DNA of 64,000 nucleotides, taken from assembly GCF_028550415.1 (NCBI RefSeq), contig NZ_JAQQKX010000002.1, positions 62,001 to 126,000 on the forward strand. The letters run 5' to 3'. Both the position numbers and the translations under genes were made by a program. Source of the stretch: Asticcacaulis aquaticus. GTDB lineage: Bacteria > Pseudomonadota > Alphaproteobacteria > Caulobacterales > Caulobacteraceae. Of the stretch, positions 28,351 to 43,415 are shown one piece after another (within the stretch, counting starts at the first letter, position 1; every line of letters starts with the position of its first letter). The notes under the pieces are model-generated. The model did no database searches and had not been told where the DNA came from. It worked only from the letters and a program-made list of their open reading frames with translations.

Positions 28351-29106
28351 TTAGGCCTCCTTATTGTTGCGATCGCGGCGCGGGCCACGGTTGTTACGGT
28401 CACCGCGCTCAGGACGCTCGTTGGACGACGGGCCAGAGGCTTCGTTCGCCCAGCGCTTGTCCTGCGCCATCGGATCGTGCTCCAGCACTTCACCCTTGAA
28501 GATCCACACCTTGACACCGATGATGCCGTAGGTGGTCAGGGCTTCGGCGAAACCGAAATCGATGTCGGCGCGCAGGGTGTGCAAAGGCACGCGGCCTTCA
28601 CGGTACCATTCCATACGGGCGATTTCCGCACCGCCGAGACGGCCCGACAGGTTCATACGGATGCCCTTGGCGCCCAGACGCATGGCCGACTGGATCGAAC
28701 GCTTCATGGCGCGGCGGAAAGCGACGCGGCGCTCCAGCTGCTGGCAGATCGATTCGGCGACCAGTTGCGAGTCGACTTCCGGCTTGCGGATTTCGACCAG
28801 GTTCAGGAACACTTCACCATCGGTGATGGCGGAGACGTCCTTGCGCAGCTTGTCGATGTCGGCGCCCTTCTTGCCGATCACGACGCCCGGACGGGCGGCG
28901 TAGATCGTCACGCGGCACTTCTTGTGCGGACGCTCGATGATGATGCGCGACACGCCGGCGGCGTTCAGCTTTTCCTTCAGAACCTTACGGATCTTCAGGT
29001 CCTGGTGAAGCAGCTTGGCATATTCCTGACGGGCAGCGAACCAGCGCGAATCCCAGGTGCGGTTGACGCCGAGGCGCAGACCGATCGGATTGACTTTCTG
29101 ACCCAT
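28351..29106 (-). CDS. rpsC: 30S ribosomal protein S3
   Basis: mRNA-entry protein with a KH domain; 251 residues. It starts [18 protein letters not shown] and has the KH GXXG-type [13 protein letters not shown]. The C-terminal 35 residues ([19 protein letters not shown]...) are a charged, low-complexity extension. The ATG at 29106 is the conserved start; the nine codons upstream overlap rplV. Confidence 0.97.
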   Translation of the reverse strand: MGQKVNPIGLRLGVNRTWDSRWFAARQEYAKLLHQDLKIRKVLKEKLNAAGVSRIIIERPHKKCRVTIYAARPGVVIGKKGADIDKLRKDVSAITDGEVFLNLVEIRKPEVDSQLVAESICQQLERRVAFRRAMKRSIQSAMRLGAKGIRMNLSGRLGGAEIARMEWYREGRVPLHTLRADIDFGFAEALTTYGIIGVKVWIFKGEVLEHDPMAQDKRWANEASGPSSNERPERGDRNNRGPRRDRNNKEA

Positions 29107-29107
29107 G

Positions 29108-29491
29108 TTATGCGGCCTCCGCGCCAGCTTCACGGACGACGATCGTCAGTTCCGAGAAGGGTTTCAGGATACGCGAAGAGCGACCGCGGGCGCGGGACGC
29201 AAAACGCTTCATGACGATGTTCTTGCCCACATAGGCTTCGGCAACGAACAGATTGTCGATGTCGAGGTTGTGGTTGTTTTCGGCGTTCGAAATCGCCGAA
29301 TACAGGGCCTTGCGCACGTCACCGGCGATACGCTTGTGCGAGAATTCCAGCTCGTTCAGCGCGCGTTGAACCTTGAGGCCACGGATAGACTGGGCGACGA
29401 GGTTCAGCTTGTACGGGCTGATACGGATGGAAACCAGCTTGGCGCGGGCTTCGGTCGGCTTGACGCGACGCGGATTGGACGTTTGCGACAT
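29108..29491 (-). CDS. rplV: 50S ribosomal protein L22
   Basis: Protein whose beta-hairpin lines the exit tunnel, 127 residues. Landmarks are [21 protein letters not shown]-like sequence, [13 protein letters not shown] and [16 protein letters not shown], the hairpin tip. It ends one base before the rpsC start. Confidence 0.97.
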   Translation of the reverse strand: MSQTSNPRRVKPTEARAKLVSIRISPYKLNLVAQSIRGLKVQRALNELEFSHKRIAGDVRKALYSAISNAENNHNLDIDNLFVAEAYVGKNIVMKRFASRARGRSSRILKPFSELTIVVREAGAEAA

Positions 29492-29493
29492 GC

Positions 29494-29772
29494 TTACTTC
29501 CTCTTCGCCTTCTTGTCAGCGGCGTGGCCGGGGAAGTTCCGCGTAGGCGAAAATTCACCAAGCTTCATGCCGACCATGTCTTCCGACACGAGCACGGGGA
29601 CGTGCTTCTGACCGTTATAAACACCAAAGGTGAGCCCCACGAACTGGGGCATGATGACAGACCGGCGCGACCACGTCTTGATGACGTCCTTGCGACCGGA
29701 GTCCTGAGCCGTTTCCGCCTTCTTGAGAAGGTGGCCATCGACGAAAGGACCTTTCCATACGGAGCGAGCCAT
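29494..29772 (-). CDS. rpsS: 30S ribosomal protein S19
   Basis: Small-subunit head protein, 92 residues: [19 protein letters not shown] at the start, [17 protein letters not shown] and a C-terminal [19 protein letters not shown]. Gap to rplV is 2 bp. Confidence 0.97.
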   Translation of the reverse strand: MARSVWKGPFVDGHLLKKAETAQDSGRKDVIKTWSRRSVIMPQFVGLTFGVYNGQKHVPVLVSEDMVGMKLGEFSPTRNFPGHAADKKAKRK

Positions 29773-29775
29773 GGA

Positions 29776-30612
29776 TTAGCGAGCCTTCTTAAGGTGACGC
29801 GAGCGGATGATGAATTTATCCGTCGCTTTGTTGGTACGGGTCTTGCGGCCCTTGGTCGGCTTGCCCCACGGGGTAACCGGGTTACGACCACCGGAAGTAC
29901 GGCCTTCACCACCACCGTGCGGGTGGTCGATCGGGTTCATGGCCACGCCGCGGACGTGCGGGCGGAAGCCCATGTGACGCTTGCGACCGGCCTTGCCGAG
30001 GCTTTCGTTCATGTGGTCCGGGTTGGACACGGCACCGATGGTGGCCATGCAGGTGTCAAGCACCATGCGCAGCTCGCCCGAACCCAGACGGATCTGAGCG
30101 TAACCAGCGTCACGACCGACCAGCTGGGCGTAAGCGCCAGCCGAACGGGCCAGCTGACCACCCTTGAGGGGCTTCAGCTCGATATTGTGGATGATCGTAC
30201 CGATCGGCAGGGCGCGCAGCGGAGCCGCGTTGCCGGGCTTCACGTCGACCTTTTCCGAAGCGATGACCTGATCACCGGCCTTCAGGCGTTGCGGGGCCAG
30301 GATATAGGCCTTTTCGCCGTCGGCATAGTTGACCAGCGCGATGAACGCGGTGCGGTTCGGATCGTATTCCAGACGCTCGACCGTACCGACGACGTCGAAC
30401 TTGCGACGCTTGAAGTCGATGATGCGGTAAAGCTTCTTCGCGCCACCGCCACGGAAGCGGACGGCGATACGGCCACCGGCGCCACGACCGCCCGACTTCG
30501 TCAGACCTTCGACGAGCGACTTTTCCGGACGACCCTTGTGCAGTTCGGAACGGTCAACGAGAACCAGTTCGCGACGGCCGGGCGAGGTCGGATTAAAATG
30601 CTTCAAAGCCAT
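29776..30612 (-). CDS. rplB: 50S ribosomal protein L2
   Basis: Core large-subunit protein required for peptidyl transferase assembly; 278 residues. The conserved [21 protein letters not shown] loop carries the functionally important histidine, and [12 protein letters not shown] is intact. Gap to rpsS is 3 bp. Confidence 0.98.
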   Translation of the reverse strand: MALKHFNPTSPGRRELVLVDRSELHKGRPEKSLVEGLTKSGGRGAGGRIAVRFRGGGAKKLYRIIDFKRRKFDVVGTVERLEYDPNRTAFIALVNYADGEKAYILAPQRLKAGDQVIASEKVDVKPGNAAPLRALPIGTIIHNIELKPLKGGQLARSAGAYAQLVGRDAGYAQIRLGSGELRMVLDTCMATIGAVSNPDHMNESLGKAGRKRHMGFRPHVRGVAMNPIDHPHGGGEGRTSGGRNPVTPWGKPTKGRKTRTNKATDKFIIRSRHLKKAR

Positions 30613-30627
30613 TGTTAAAACCTCCCC

Positions 30628-30924
30628 TTACAGACCGGTGGTGATGTCGATCGATTGGCCCTCTTCGAGGGTGACAATCGCTTTTTTGACATCGTTGCGA
30701 CGGCCCATGATGCCCTTGAAGCGCTTGGTTTTGCCCTTCGTGACCACCGTGTTGACCTTGACGACCTTGACGTTGAAGAGCGCTTCAACGGCCGAGGCCA
30801 CTTCGTCCTTCGAAGCGTCCAGCGCCACCTTGAAGACGACCTTGTTCTGCTCCGAAAGCAGGGTCGACTTTTCAGTGATGTGCGGGCTCAGAAGCACGTC
30901 GTAATTGCGAATAGTAGCAGCCAT
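30628..30924 (-). CDS. rplW: 50S ribosomal protein L23
   Basis: Exit-site protein that recruits trigger factor and SRP, 98 residues. The N-terminal [20 protein letters not shown] and the [13 protein letters not shown] segment define it. It follows rplD by 5 bp. Confidence 0.97.
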   Translation of the reverse strand: MAATIRNYDVLLSPHITEKSTLLSEQNKVVFKVALDASKDEVASAVEALFNVKVVKVNTVVTKGKTKRFKGIMGRRNDVKKAIVTLEEGQSIDITTGL

Positions 30925-30929
30925 AACGA

Positions 30930-31562
30930 TTAGGCCTCCACTTTGAAGCGGGCTTCGATCGCTTCAACCGCCGACTTCGTCAGAACCAGCGTCTGGCGGC
31001 GCAGGATGTCGTAGACATTCAGGCCAGCCGACGGCAGGACGTCGATGTTCGGGATGTTGCGCGAAGCGAGGGCGAAGTTGGTGTCAACTTCCGGACCCGC
31101 GATGAACAGAGCGTTCTTCAGGCCGAGCGTTTCGAACTGGGCGCGAAGAGCGGCGGTCTTGGGAGCGGCCAGGACGGCCTGATCGAGAACGATCAGCGAG
31201 CCGGACTTGACCTTCGACGACAGAGCGTGACGCAGGCCCAGAGCACGGACCTTCTTCTGCAGGTCGAACGCATGCGAGCGAACGACCGGACCGAAGGCGC
31301 GCGAACCGCCGACGAATTGCGGGGCACGGCGCGAACCGTGACGAGCGCCGCCGGAGCCCTTTTGCTTGTACATCTTCTTACCCGTACGAGAATTCTCGTT
31401 GCGGGTCTGAACCTTGTGCGTACCGGCACGGCGCTTGGCCAGCTGCCAGTTGACGACGCGGGCCAGGATGTCCGAGCGGATCTCGTCGATGCCGAAGACG
31501 GCGTCGGACAGATCGATCGAACCGGCCTTGCCGTTGTCGAGGGTGATGACTTCGAGTTTCAT
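30930..31562 (-). CDS. rplD: 50S ribosomal protein L4
   Basis: Exit-tunnel protein, 210 residues, with the extended loop [20 protein letters not shown]. In E. coli L4 also represses the S10 operon; no L4 leader structure is evident here. Gap to rplC is 2 bp. Confidence 0.97.
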   Translation of the reverse strand: MKLEVITLDNGKAGSIDLSDAVFGIDEIRSDILARVVNWQLAKRRAGTHKVQTRNENSRTGKKMYKQKGSGGARHGSRRAPQFVGGSRAFGPVVRSHAFDLQKKVRALGLRHALSSKVKSGSLIVLDQAVLAAPKTAALRAQFETLGLKNALFIAGPEVDTNFALASRNIPNIDVLPSAGLNVYDILRRQTLVLTKSAVEAIEARFKVEA

Positions 31563-31564
31563 GA

Positions 31565-32308
31565 TTATTCAGCTCCCTCTTCTTGAGCAGGAGCTTCCTC
31601 AGCTTGAACCGGGGCCGTGTCGGCCACAGCAGCCTTCTTCAGACCAGCCGGGAACGGCAGACCCGCAGGAGCGGCCTTCTTGACGGCGTCGCGGATCTTC
31701 ACGAACGAACCTTCCGCACCCGGGACAGCGCCACGGATGAAGATCAGGCCGCGCTCGGCGTCCACGCGAACGACTTCGAGGTTGAGGGTCGTGACGGTTT
31801 CGACACCGTAGTGACCGGCCATCTTCTTACCCGGGAAGGTACGGCCCGGATCCTGACGGTTACCCGTCGAACCGTGGGCACGGTGAGAGACCGAAACACC
31901 GTGGGTGGCGCGCATGCCGCCGAAGTTCCAGCGCTTCATGGCACCGGCAAAACCCTTACCGATGGTCGTGCCCTGGATGTCGACCTTCTGACCTTCGGCG
32001 AAGTGATCGGCCGACAGTTCAGCGCCGACTTCGACGAGAGCGTCTTCCGACACGCGGAATTCAGCGAGGATCGCCTTGGGCTCGACCTGCGCCTTGGCGA
32101 AACGCACGCGCTCGGGGTTCGAGGTGTTCTTGGCTTTCTTGGCACCGGCGCCCAGTTGCAGCGCGGTGTAGCCGTCCTTGTCCTTCGTACGCTGAGCGAC
32201 GACCTGACAGCCTTCGAGCGAGAGAACGGTGACGGGAGTGTGCAGGCCCTGCGCGTCGAAATAACGCGTCATGCCCAGCTTCTTGGCGAGTAGACCGGTT
32301 CTTTTCAT
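31565..32308 (-). CDS. rplC: 50S ribosomal protein L3
   Basis: Early assembly protein, 247 residues. It has [19 protein letters not shown] and the tip loop [20 protein letters not shown] near the peptidyl transferase centre. It is longer than typical because of an Ala/Glu-rich tail ([14 protein letters not shown]). Gap to rpsJ is 11 bp. Confidence 0.97.
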   Translation of the reverse strand: MKRTGLLAKKLGMTRYFDAQGLHTPVTVLSLEGCQVVAQRTKDKDGYTALQLGAGAKKAKNTSNPERVRFAKAQVEPKAILAEFRVSEDALVEVGAELSADHFAEGQKVDIQGTTIGKGFAGAMKRWNFGGMRATHGVSVSHRAHGSTGNRQDPGRTFPGKKMAGHYGVETVTTLNLEVVRVDAERGLIFIRGAVPGAEGSFVKIRDAVKKAAPAGLPFPAGLKKAAVADTAPVQAEEAPAQEEGAE

Positions 32309-32319
32309 GGTCCGGCCCC

Positions 32320-32628
<309 letters not shown>

Positions 32629-32879
32629 ATCGCTCTTATTCCAAGTTAAAGGGTTTGCGTATCCCGCGTCCGTTGAACCATTTCAAAGACCGGCTTCGAC
32701 CCCGAAATGAGACCGACGCGATATCCGCAAAAAACAAAGCCACGCAGGGGTTGCCTGCGAGGCCATTCGGAAAGTCTGAACAGAGTCACCTGAAACCAGA
32801 TGAGGCCGCACGACTTAATTTCGTAGTATGCGGAACGCGTTTAAGACCAAGGTCTCACGGCCGATCCAACAGAGGTCGC

Positions 32880-32909
32880 GTATATGCCTAAGGAGTCCGC
32901 CCGCGTCAA
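32880..32909 (-). promoter_or_regulatory. candidate sigma-70 promoter of the S10 operon
   Basis: On the minus strand TTGACG and ATATAC are 18 bp apart. No better match is seen in the 399 bp between rpsJ and the acyltransferase gene. The long leader between it and rpsJ has no gene and no obvious T-tailed hairpin. Confidence 0.45.
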
Positions 32910-32975
32910 CCCCTTAAGGCACAAAAGTTATACCCCACGGCGATATTCCGCGATCAGGGCCTCAAATACAGAAAA

Positions 32976-33004
32976 GCCCGGTCGAACCAAAGGCCAGACC
33001 GGGC
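32976..33004 (-). terminator. terminator of the acyltransferase gene
   Basis: Perfect 8-bp stem GCCCGGTC/GACCGGGC with a 13-nt loop; the minus strand continues CTTTTCTGTATTT. It insulates the S10 promoter from the upstream gene. Confidence 0.8.
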
Positions 33005-33027
33005 GTTTTACATATATTTACGACCGT

Positions 33028-34209
33028 CTAAAGATCCGCTGCATCGTTCGCCGCGGCCGCCGTCACAGCCCGGTTTACAGGAGACTGGCGCAAGCGGTCG
33101 AAACCACGCCGCATCAAAGCCTGAAAAGCATGGCGGCGCCCCTTGGGGCAGGTTTCGCAGGCGCGAATCACCCGCAGGCGACGACGCAGGGATAAACGCA
33201 GGCCCTTGAGGCGCGGCGACAGGTTTTCCATCATATCCCCGACGGCACTCAATATATGAGGGCGCGCCGTCACGACGCCTTCAAGGCAGGTCTGTGCCGG
33301 TGAGGTCATGGTGTGCTTATAGCTTTCACCACCCGCGCCGAAATCGACGCGCGTTACGCCCATGGCTGCACCGTGCTCCATAATCTTGAGCGCCAGAATA
33401 ATTCCAGGGCTGTAACGGTGGTAGGCTTCGGCATAGGCCGGGAACCAGAAATGGATGTAGTCCCCACGCATCAGACAAATTTCGGCGGCGACCAGATGAT
33501 TGCCTTCGCGCAACACACCAACGCGCAGACCGAAGCCCTCATCCTGACGATGCGCCAGCTGACTGAGGAGCTTCAGCGTCCAGCCGCAGCCGAAGACGTC
33601 GTGCATGCCGGAGCGCGCATATTGTTCACGCTTCTGGTCGATAACCCATTGCAGCAGGTCCGGCGTCACACGTTCGAACGAAAACTGAAAACCGCCGAAA
33701 TCGCGCTCGGCATTGCGCCCGCAACGCCCGAGGTTTTTGTAAAACTTGTGATGTAACGCCTTCTGACGGGCGAAATAGGCGTCGTATCCCTCGGACAGAT
33801 CAGCTATCTGACTCACGACGCTAAGGGTCCGCGCCCGCGGGGCCATACCCCCTACCCACCCCTGGAATTCCAGCCGGTCGGCTTTCAGGGTTTTCAATAA
33901 CAGGGAGTAGTCTACCTCCAGCCCCGCCTCGCCGATAATGCCGTGATAGTCTGTCAGCGGTGCCCCCAGGGGCTGAAGCGTGCGTCCGCGCATCTGATAA
34001 GGGAGGAAGCCGGCGACTTCGCCCGTTTCATCGCGCAGGCGCGCCACATAGGCGTCTGGGACGCTCTGACCGATATCCATAACGTAGCGTACGTCGAAGT
34101 AAGGGCCGATCATGTCCGGACGGCGCGCGGTGAAGCTCTCCCACGCGGCAATATCGTCGCCGGTCAGGCCGTCAGGCGCGACCACCTCGATCGATTTCAA
34201 TCTGGACAT
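33028..34209 (-). CDS. GNAT/FemAB-like N-acyltransferase (BioF2/CelD type)
   Basis: A 393-residue cytosolic protein with a double GNAT-like fold. The central part (about residues 150-320) contains KALHHKFYKNLGRCGRNAERD, VGVLREGNHLVAAEICLMRGDYIHFW and YSPGIILALKIMEHGAAMGVTRVDFGAGG, as in BioF2-like/CelD acetyltransferases. These modify sugars or peptides of envelope and exopolysaccharides; the Caulobacter holdfast protein HfsK belongs to this broad group, but orthology is not shown. The C-terminus is very basic. It lies between rpsJ and tuf, divergent from the transglutaminase-like gene, with its own terminator. Confidence 0.8.
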   Translation of the reverse strand: MSRLKSIEVVAPDGLTGDDIAAWESFTARRPDMIGPYFDVRYVMDIGQSVPDAYVARLRDETGEVAGFLPYQMRGRTLQPLGAPLTDYHGIIGEAGLEVDYSLLLKTLKADRLEFQGWVGGMAPRARTLSVVSQIADLSEGYDAYFARQKALHHKFYKNLGRCGRNAERDFGGFQFSFERVTPDLLQWVIDQKREQYARSGMHDVFGCGWTLKLLSQLAHRQDEGFGLRVGVLREGNHLVAAEICLMRGDYIHFWFPAYAEAYHRYSPGIILALKIMEHGAAMGVTRVDFGAGGESYKHTMTSPAQTCLEGVVTARPHILSAVGDMMENLSPRLKGLRLSLRRRLRVIRACETCPKGRRHAFQALMRRGFDRLRQSPVNRAVTAAAANDAADL

Positions 34210-34414
34210 TCGGTTAACCCCATCTCGGCTTCGTACATGTCTGTATCAGGACGAGGTTTAAATGCGCCTAACAGTCAGGGTTAACGATCCGCAACCCTTT
34301 GCCGTGAGCGGTAATGTCACACACGATACACGCGTTGCGACGGCGCAAACCACATCGATTCCTGAGGCGTTGAATCGCCTATTATCCATGGCTGTATGTG
34401 TGTTAGAGCGAAGT

Positions 34415-35251
34415 ATGAACACGGACCTGGAACGCCAAAAGATCGAAGTGGTTTTACGCGCGGAGGGCATCGACCCCGGGCAGCCGGGCTTCTATGCTCA
34501 CCCGGCATTCGTCGCCCGGTGCGCGACCGACCCGGCCTTTATCGAACTCTACGCCCGCTGGGTCGATCTGCGTCCGGTCGAGGCCGGTTACGAGGCCCGG
34601 GTGCGCGATGTCGTGCCGCGCCTGTGCGACATCATCCTCTCCACGCTTAAGGCCGACGGTTGGGAAGGCGCCTGTGTCGAAGCCGCGTCGATGATGATCC
34701 GTATGCTGGAACGGCTAGGCATATGGAGCTACGGCATATTGGGTTCGACCACGTTCATCGTCGAACCCGAAGGCATCTGGTGCGGGTTTTACCGTCACGA
34801 TTTTCAGGACTTCCCGATGGCCGTTCTGGGGCATGCCTGGCTGGTCGTCCCGCCCCTGCGCCTGATCGATCCAACCGTTTCGCAGCAGTGCTGGGGGGAT
34901 GACCCTATCCGCAATTATCTGCCGAAATTCATCGCGACCGACGGGGTAACGGATGTCACTCCGGATGTCAGCGATGTGATCAGCCGCCGGATGCGCGACT
35001 ATTTCGCTTCGATGGACGACTACTGGGACGACAATCTGCATCTGCGCCTGCAGCCGAATCTGCCGGTCTTTGCCGAGCACTTTCCCGCCGTCCAGTACCA
35101 GCGCGAGCATCTGATCACGCGGTACGTGCCGATCAATATTCATTTACCCGATGCGCCGCTCGAAGCGCTGAACAGCGATGGTCATATGGGCCGTCCGGCG
35201 ATCGATATTTGGCGCGATCTGGTCGCTCCGGCCTTTGGCGTAGAACCGTAG
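34415..35251 (+). CDS. protein with transglutaminase-like Cys-His-Asp core
   Basis: A soluble protein of 278 residues. The predicted catalytic cysteine is in GACVEAASMM (about C87), followed about 50 residues later by GHAWLVV (H140) and LIDPT (D152), the spacing and HAW...DPT wording of the transglutaminase/papain-like fold. No signal peptide is present. The start at 34415 is favoured; the frame is open from 34262, but that stretch looks non-coding. It is divergent from the acyltransferase gene and convergent with tuf, from which it is separated by a strong terminator. Substrate unknown: protease, amidase and acyltransferase activities are all possible. Confidence 0.65.
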   Translation: MNTDLERQKIEVVLRAEGIDPGQPGFYAHPAFVARCATDPAFIELYARWVDLRPVEAGYEARVRDVVPRLCDIILSTLKADGWEGACVEAASMMIRMLERLGIWSYGILGSTTFIVEPEGIWCGFYRHDFQDFPMAVLGHAWLVVPPLRLIDPTVSQQCWGDDPIRNYLPKFIATDGVTDVTPDVSDVISRRMRDYFASMDDYWDDNLHLRLQPNLPVFAEHFPAVQYQREHLITRYVPINIHLPDAPLEALNSDGHMGRPAIDIWRDLVAPAFGVEP

Positions 35252-35283
35252 AGGCCTTACCTCTTCCGACGCAAACAGCAAAA

Positions 35284-35313
35284 AAGCCCGCTGAGGTTTC
35301 TCAGCGGGCTTTC
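35284..35313. terminator. bidirectional terminator between transglutaminase-like gene and tuf
   Basis: Perfect 13-bp stem (AAAGCCCGCTGAG) with a GTTT loop, and T-runs on both strands (TTTCATTT on plus, six T on minus). It serves both convergent transcription units. Confidence 0.92.
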
Positions 35314-35338
35314 ATTTGGTCTGTGACAGTCATGGGGT

Positions 35339-35356
35339 GTGGGGTCGAGACCCCAC
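35339..35356 (-). repeat. GTGGGGTC/GACCCCAC hairpin after tuf
   Basis: An 18-bp palindrome 20 bp after the tuf stop. The same arms recur at 40524-40542 after another gene, so it is a small dispersed 3'-end hairpin. It would form in the tuf mRNA just ahead of the terminator. Confidence 0.6.
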
Positions 35357-35375
35357 GACCTTTTGACGTCGCTTA

Positions 35376-36566
<1,191 letters not shown>

Positions 36567-36622
36567 TTTTCAATTCCGCGTATGCGGACCTTCATTTGCG
36601 TAGGGTTGATTACGTAAGGAGC

Positions 36623-36651
36623 GGCCCGTAGCACAGTCCGCGCTACGGGCC
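36623..36651 (-). other. hairpin in fusA-tuf gap
   Basis: Perfect 10-bp inverted repeat GGCCCGTAGC/GCTACGGGCC with a 9-nt loop, 8 bp after the fusA stop. There is no U-run on the transcribed strand, so read-through into tuf is expected. Confidence 0.6.
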
Positions 36652-36659
36652 AATAGTTT

Positions 36660-38738
<2,079 letters not shown>

Positions 38739-38779
38739 GATACGGGCCTCAGACAAATAAGGATAATGGGAATGTAGTT

Positions 38780-38814
38780 CGCGCGGGTGCGTTATCTAAC
38801 CAACGACCCGCGCG
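38780..38814 (-). other. hairpin in rpsG-fusA gap
   Basis: CGCGCGGGT pairs perfectly with ACCCGCGCG, and an inner CGTT/AACG extends the stem past a single bulge; loop of 8 nt. It lies about 45 bp after rpsG. No U-run follows on the minus strand. Confidence 0.6.
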
Positions 38815-38858
38815 TTATAGTTCAAATATGACGGGAGCATGACACCCCCGCCAGCCGC

Positions 38859-39344
<486 letters not shown>

Positions 39345-39716
39345 TTACTTCGGACGCTTCGCACCGTAGTGCGAACGGCGTTGCTTACGGTTCTTCACGC
39401 CTTGCGTGTCGAGCACGCCGCGCAGGATGTGGTAACGGACGCCCGGAAGGTCCTTCACGCGGCCGCCGCGGATCAGAACCACCGAGTGTTCCTGAAGATT
39501 GTGGCCGACGCCCGGGATGTAGCACACCGATTCGATGCCCGAGGTCAGACGGACCTTGGCGACCTTACGAAGCGCCGAGTTCGGCTTCTTCGGGGTGGTG
39601 GTGTAAACGCGGGTGCAAACGCCGCGGCGCTGGGGCGAACCCTTCAGGGCCGGCACCTTGTTGCGCTTCGGCGGGGCCTTGCGCGGCTTACGGATAAGCT
39701 GGTTAATCGTGGGCAT
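39345..39716 (-). CDS. rpsL: 30S ribosomal protein S12
   Basis: Decoding-centre protein of 123 residues, start [15 protein letters not shown]. The streptomycin-site segments [10 protein letters not shown] and [13 protein letters not shown] carry the wild-type lysines, so no resistance substitution is apparent. The upstream 38 open codons belong to the leader. First gene of the str operon. Confidence 0.98.
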   Translation of the reverse strand: MPTINQLIRKPRKAPPKRNKVPALKGSPQRRGVCTRVYTTTPKKPNSALRKVAKVRLTSGIESVCYIPGVGHNLQEHSVVLIRGGRVKDLPGVRYHILRGVLDTQGVKNRKQRRSHYGAKRPK

Positions 39717-39924
39717 ATCATGCTCTCGTATAGGGAACCTGTGCCGTTTGGCCGGAGGGTTCCGGGTTGAAATACGGCCGTTTGGCCGGTCGTGATCGAG
39801 GGCCCATATCGACAAACACAAAAGCCGCAACCTGCGCTTTGGAGGTTACGGCGGGCACACAGGCCCTGCATAATTCGGCATGGGGAACGGACTTTTGCGG
39901 GCCCGACCTCAAAAAGATTGCGCG

Positions 39925-39953
39925 GCTATACAGGCGCGGCCCCTGCGGGTCAA
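39925..39953 (-). promoter_or_regulatory. sigma-70-type promoter of the str operon
   Basis: On the minus strand TTGACC and TATAGC are separated by 17 bp. The predicted start leaves a leader of about 200 nt before rpsL. This is the best match in the 325-bp gap between rpsL and the divergent membrane-protein gene. Confidence 0.7.
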
Positions 39954-40041
39954 GCGGGATTCATGAAACCCGTCATATAGATGGCGGCCTTAACCCTATT
40001 GCTTGATAAAAGCGTAAAGCTTCTATGGCACATTGTCATAC

Positions 40042-40515
40042 ATGACGCCCCGCAAGGCTCCCTTATTCCGTCATCTGATGCCTATCGCCGGATGGGTGTT
40101 CATGGGCGTGTGGTTGTCAATGCTGAGCCTGTTCACATGGCTCTTTCTTCGCGATGGCGGCTTTCATCAGTTTCCGGCCGAAATCGAACTCGGCATCATG
40201 GGTCTGTTCTGGCTCTTCGGCATAGGGGGTGGGGGACAATTCTTCGACCTTCCCATTGTATGGCTGAAAATGGACGGCAACTATCTGCGCGTTCGGCGAC
40301 AGTGGCTGCTGACAGCGAAAACAACGATGATCCCGCTAGACGCCGTGCCTTCACCCATCCTGCGCGAAAGCCGCGACGAGAGTGAGCCGTATTTTCATTG
40401 TGTGCTGACCCTGTCCGAAGGCGATTCAGTCGTCTTCAGTGAGCACCGCGACCGTCAGGATGCCGAAAACGCCCTCGCCCATTTTCGCGATGCCGTCTCA
40501 CAAGGGCAAGTATAA
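40042..40515 (+). CDS. membrane protein of unknown function with C-terminal soluble domain
   Basis: A 157-residue protein with two membrane helices (about residues 13-37 and 45-65) followed by a beta-rich, PH-like soluble region (LKMDGNYLRVRRQWLLTAKTTMIPLDAV). This order resembles small bacterial proteins with a membrane-anchored PH-type domain, but I cannot place it. Start at the ATG 40042; a TTG 3 codons earlier is possible. It is divergent from rpsL and followed by a GTGGGGTC hairpin. Confidence 0.7.
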   Translation: MTPRKAPLFRHLMPIAGWVFMGVWLSMLSLFTWLFLRDGGFHQFPAEIELGIMGLFWLFGIGGGGQFFDLPIVWLKMDGNYLRVRRQWLLTAKTTMIPLDAVPSPILRESRDESEPYFHCVLTLSEGDSVVFSEHRDRQDAENALAHFRDAVSQGQV

Positions 40516-40523
40516 GAAAAGGC

Positions 40524-40542
40524 GTGGGGTCATGGACCCCAC
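40524..40542 (+). terminator. GTGGGGTC/GACCCCAC hairpin after membrane-protein gene
   Basis: Perfect 8-bp stem with a 3-nt loop 8 bp after the stop, with partly matching flanks. The tail ACCTCTTAACT is a poor U-run. Same arms as the hairpin after tuf. Confidence 0.5.
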
Positions 40543-40608
40543 ACCTCTTAACTGGTAGATAAACGGTTCAGCCCGCTCCAAGTTACGGGTGCAGGGTCCG
40601 TGACGCTG

Positions 40609-42504
<1,896 letters not shown>

Positions 42505-42567
42505 CATGCGCGTCAGGTGCTATGGTCCACGGGCGGGTTGCTGAAAACGCGGCTGCCCGAGGCTGTA

Positions 42568-42665
42568 CTCACTCCCTTCGCCGGCATGACCCGGATCAGG
42601 TTCGGCGGGTTTACGGAAGCTTGTCCGATTCTCAGCCCGCTTTGACGCGCGGACACCCCGGTGAA
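42568..42665 (-). promoter_or_regulatory. TPP riboswitch (THI element)
   Basis: On the minus strand the conserved blocks appear in order: CGGGGTGTCC, GGGCTGAGA, ACCC, then CCGAACCTGATCC, GGGTCATGCCGGCGAAGGGA-like core. The P1 stem is UUCAC pairing with GUGAG. It lies 90 nt upstream of the thiC start. TPP binding is expected to lower thiC expression. Confidence 0.95.
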
Positions 42666-42676
42666 CGAAGCGCTGA

Positions 42677-42704
42677 ATTTAAAGGAAGGGCGACCGGGGG
42701 GCAA
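42677..42704 (-). promoter_or_regulatory. candidate thiC promoter
   Basis: On the minus strand TTGCCC and TTAAAT with 16-bp spacing. Predicted initiation a few bases ahead of the P1 stem fits the riboswitch boundary. Confidence 0.45.
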
Positions 42705-42810
42705 GGGGAATGTCACACGTCTATCTCGCAGCGACTCTCTTTACGTCTTCGTAAACTTCCGGGCGCAGACTTATCCACAGAAGGGTCGTTCAGAGCCCGG
42801 AGGAAATCGC

Positions 42811-43299
42811 ATGACCGGACACGAACCCTTACGCACCGTGTCGGAGCAGGAACTGCATATGAAGGTTGGTGCCTATGATGAACTGCGCCACCCACACGGC
42901 TATATCTACCCGAAAGAGCGCCACCATTGGTACTGGTTCGCCGGGATCGGGGCGTCCATCGCGCTGACAGGGGCCATCTTCTGGGGTTATGCGCTCTATG
43001 AACGCGGTGCGACCCCGGTTTGTGCCTCAAGCCTTGTCGATCGTTCCGTATCTCCCAATGGCGGTCTGGTGGCCGAAATCCGGCAAGTGTCTTGTCTCGG
43101 CGGCGCACCGGACTTGCGCGTCGTGGTGCATGAGGTCGATGACACCGCCGATATCCCGGCCATTTCAGCCTTTGAGGCCGGGACCGAGGTGCGTCTGCGC
43201 TGGCTGAGCGACGACGAACTGGCCATGGCCAAGCAAGGCGGGCGGGTGTGGTTCTTCAAGACCCACTGGAAGGCGGTGCGGGTGCATCTGGCGGGATAG
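42811..43299 (+). CDS. one-TM protein of unknown function
   Basis: A 162-residue protein with a cytoplasmic N-terminus (KVGAYDELRHPHGYIYPKERHH), one membrane helix at about residues 43-65 (FAGIGASIALTGAIFWGYAL) and a periplasmic beta-rich domain with two cysteines (PVCASS, VSCLGG) that could form a disulfide. GGAGG precedes the ATG by 7 bases. No family recognised. It is divergent from thiC. Confidence 0.75.
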   Translation: MTGHEPLRTVSEQELHMKVGAYDELRHPHGYIYPKERHHWYWFAGIGASIALTGAIFWGYALYERGATPVCASSLVDRSVSPNGGLVAEIRQVSCLGGAPDLRVVVHEVDDTADIPAISAFEAGTEVRLRWLSDDELAMAKQGGRVWFFKTHWKAVRVHLAG

Positions 43300-43415
43300 C
43301 CTCGGAAACGATTGCGCTGCGGAGGATCAGCACCCTGTCCGATTTTTAACGAAAAGCCGCTTCCCTTTGCCGCCAGTCGCGTTAAACCTGTGCCGATATA
43401 ACGCAGGAGCCTCCC

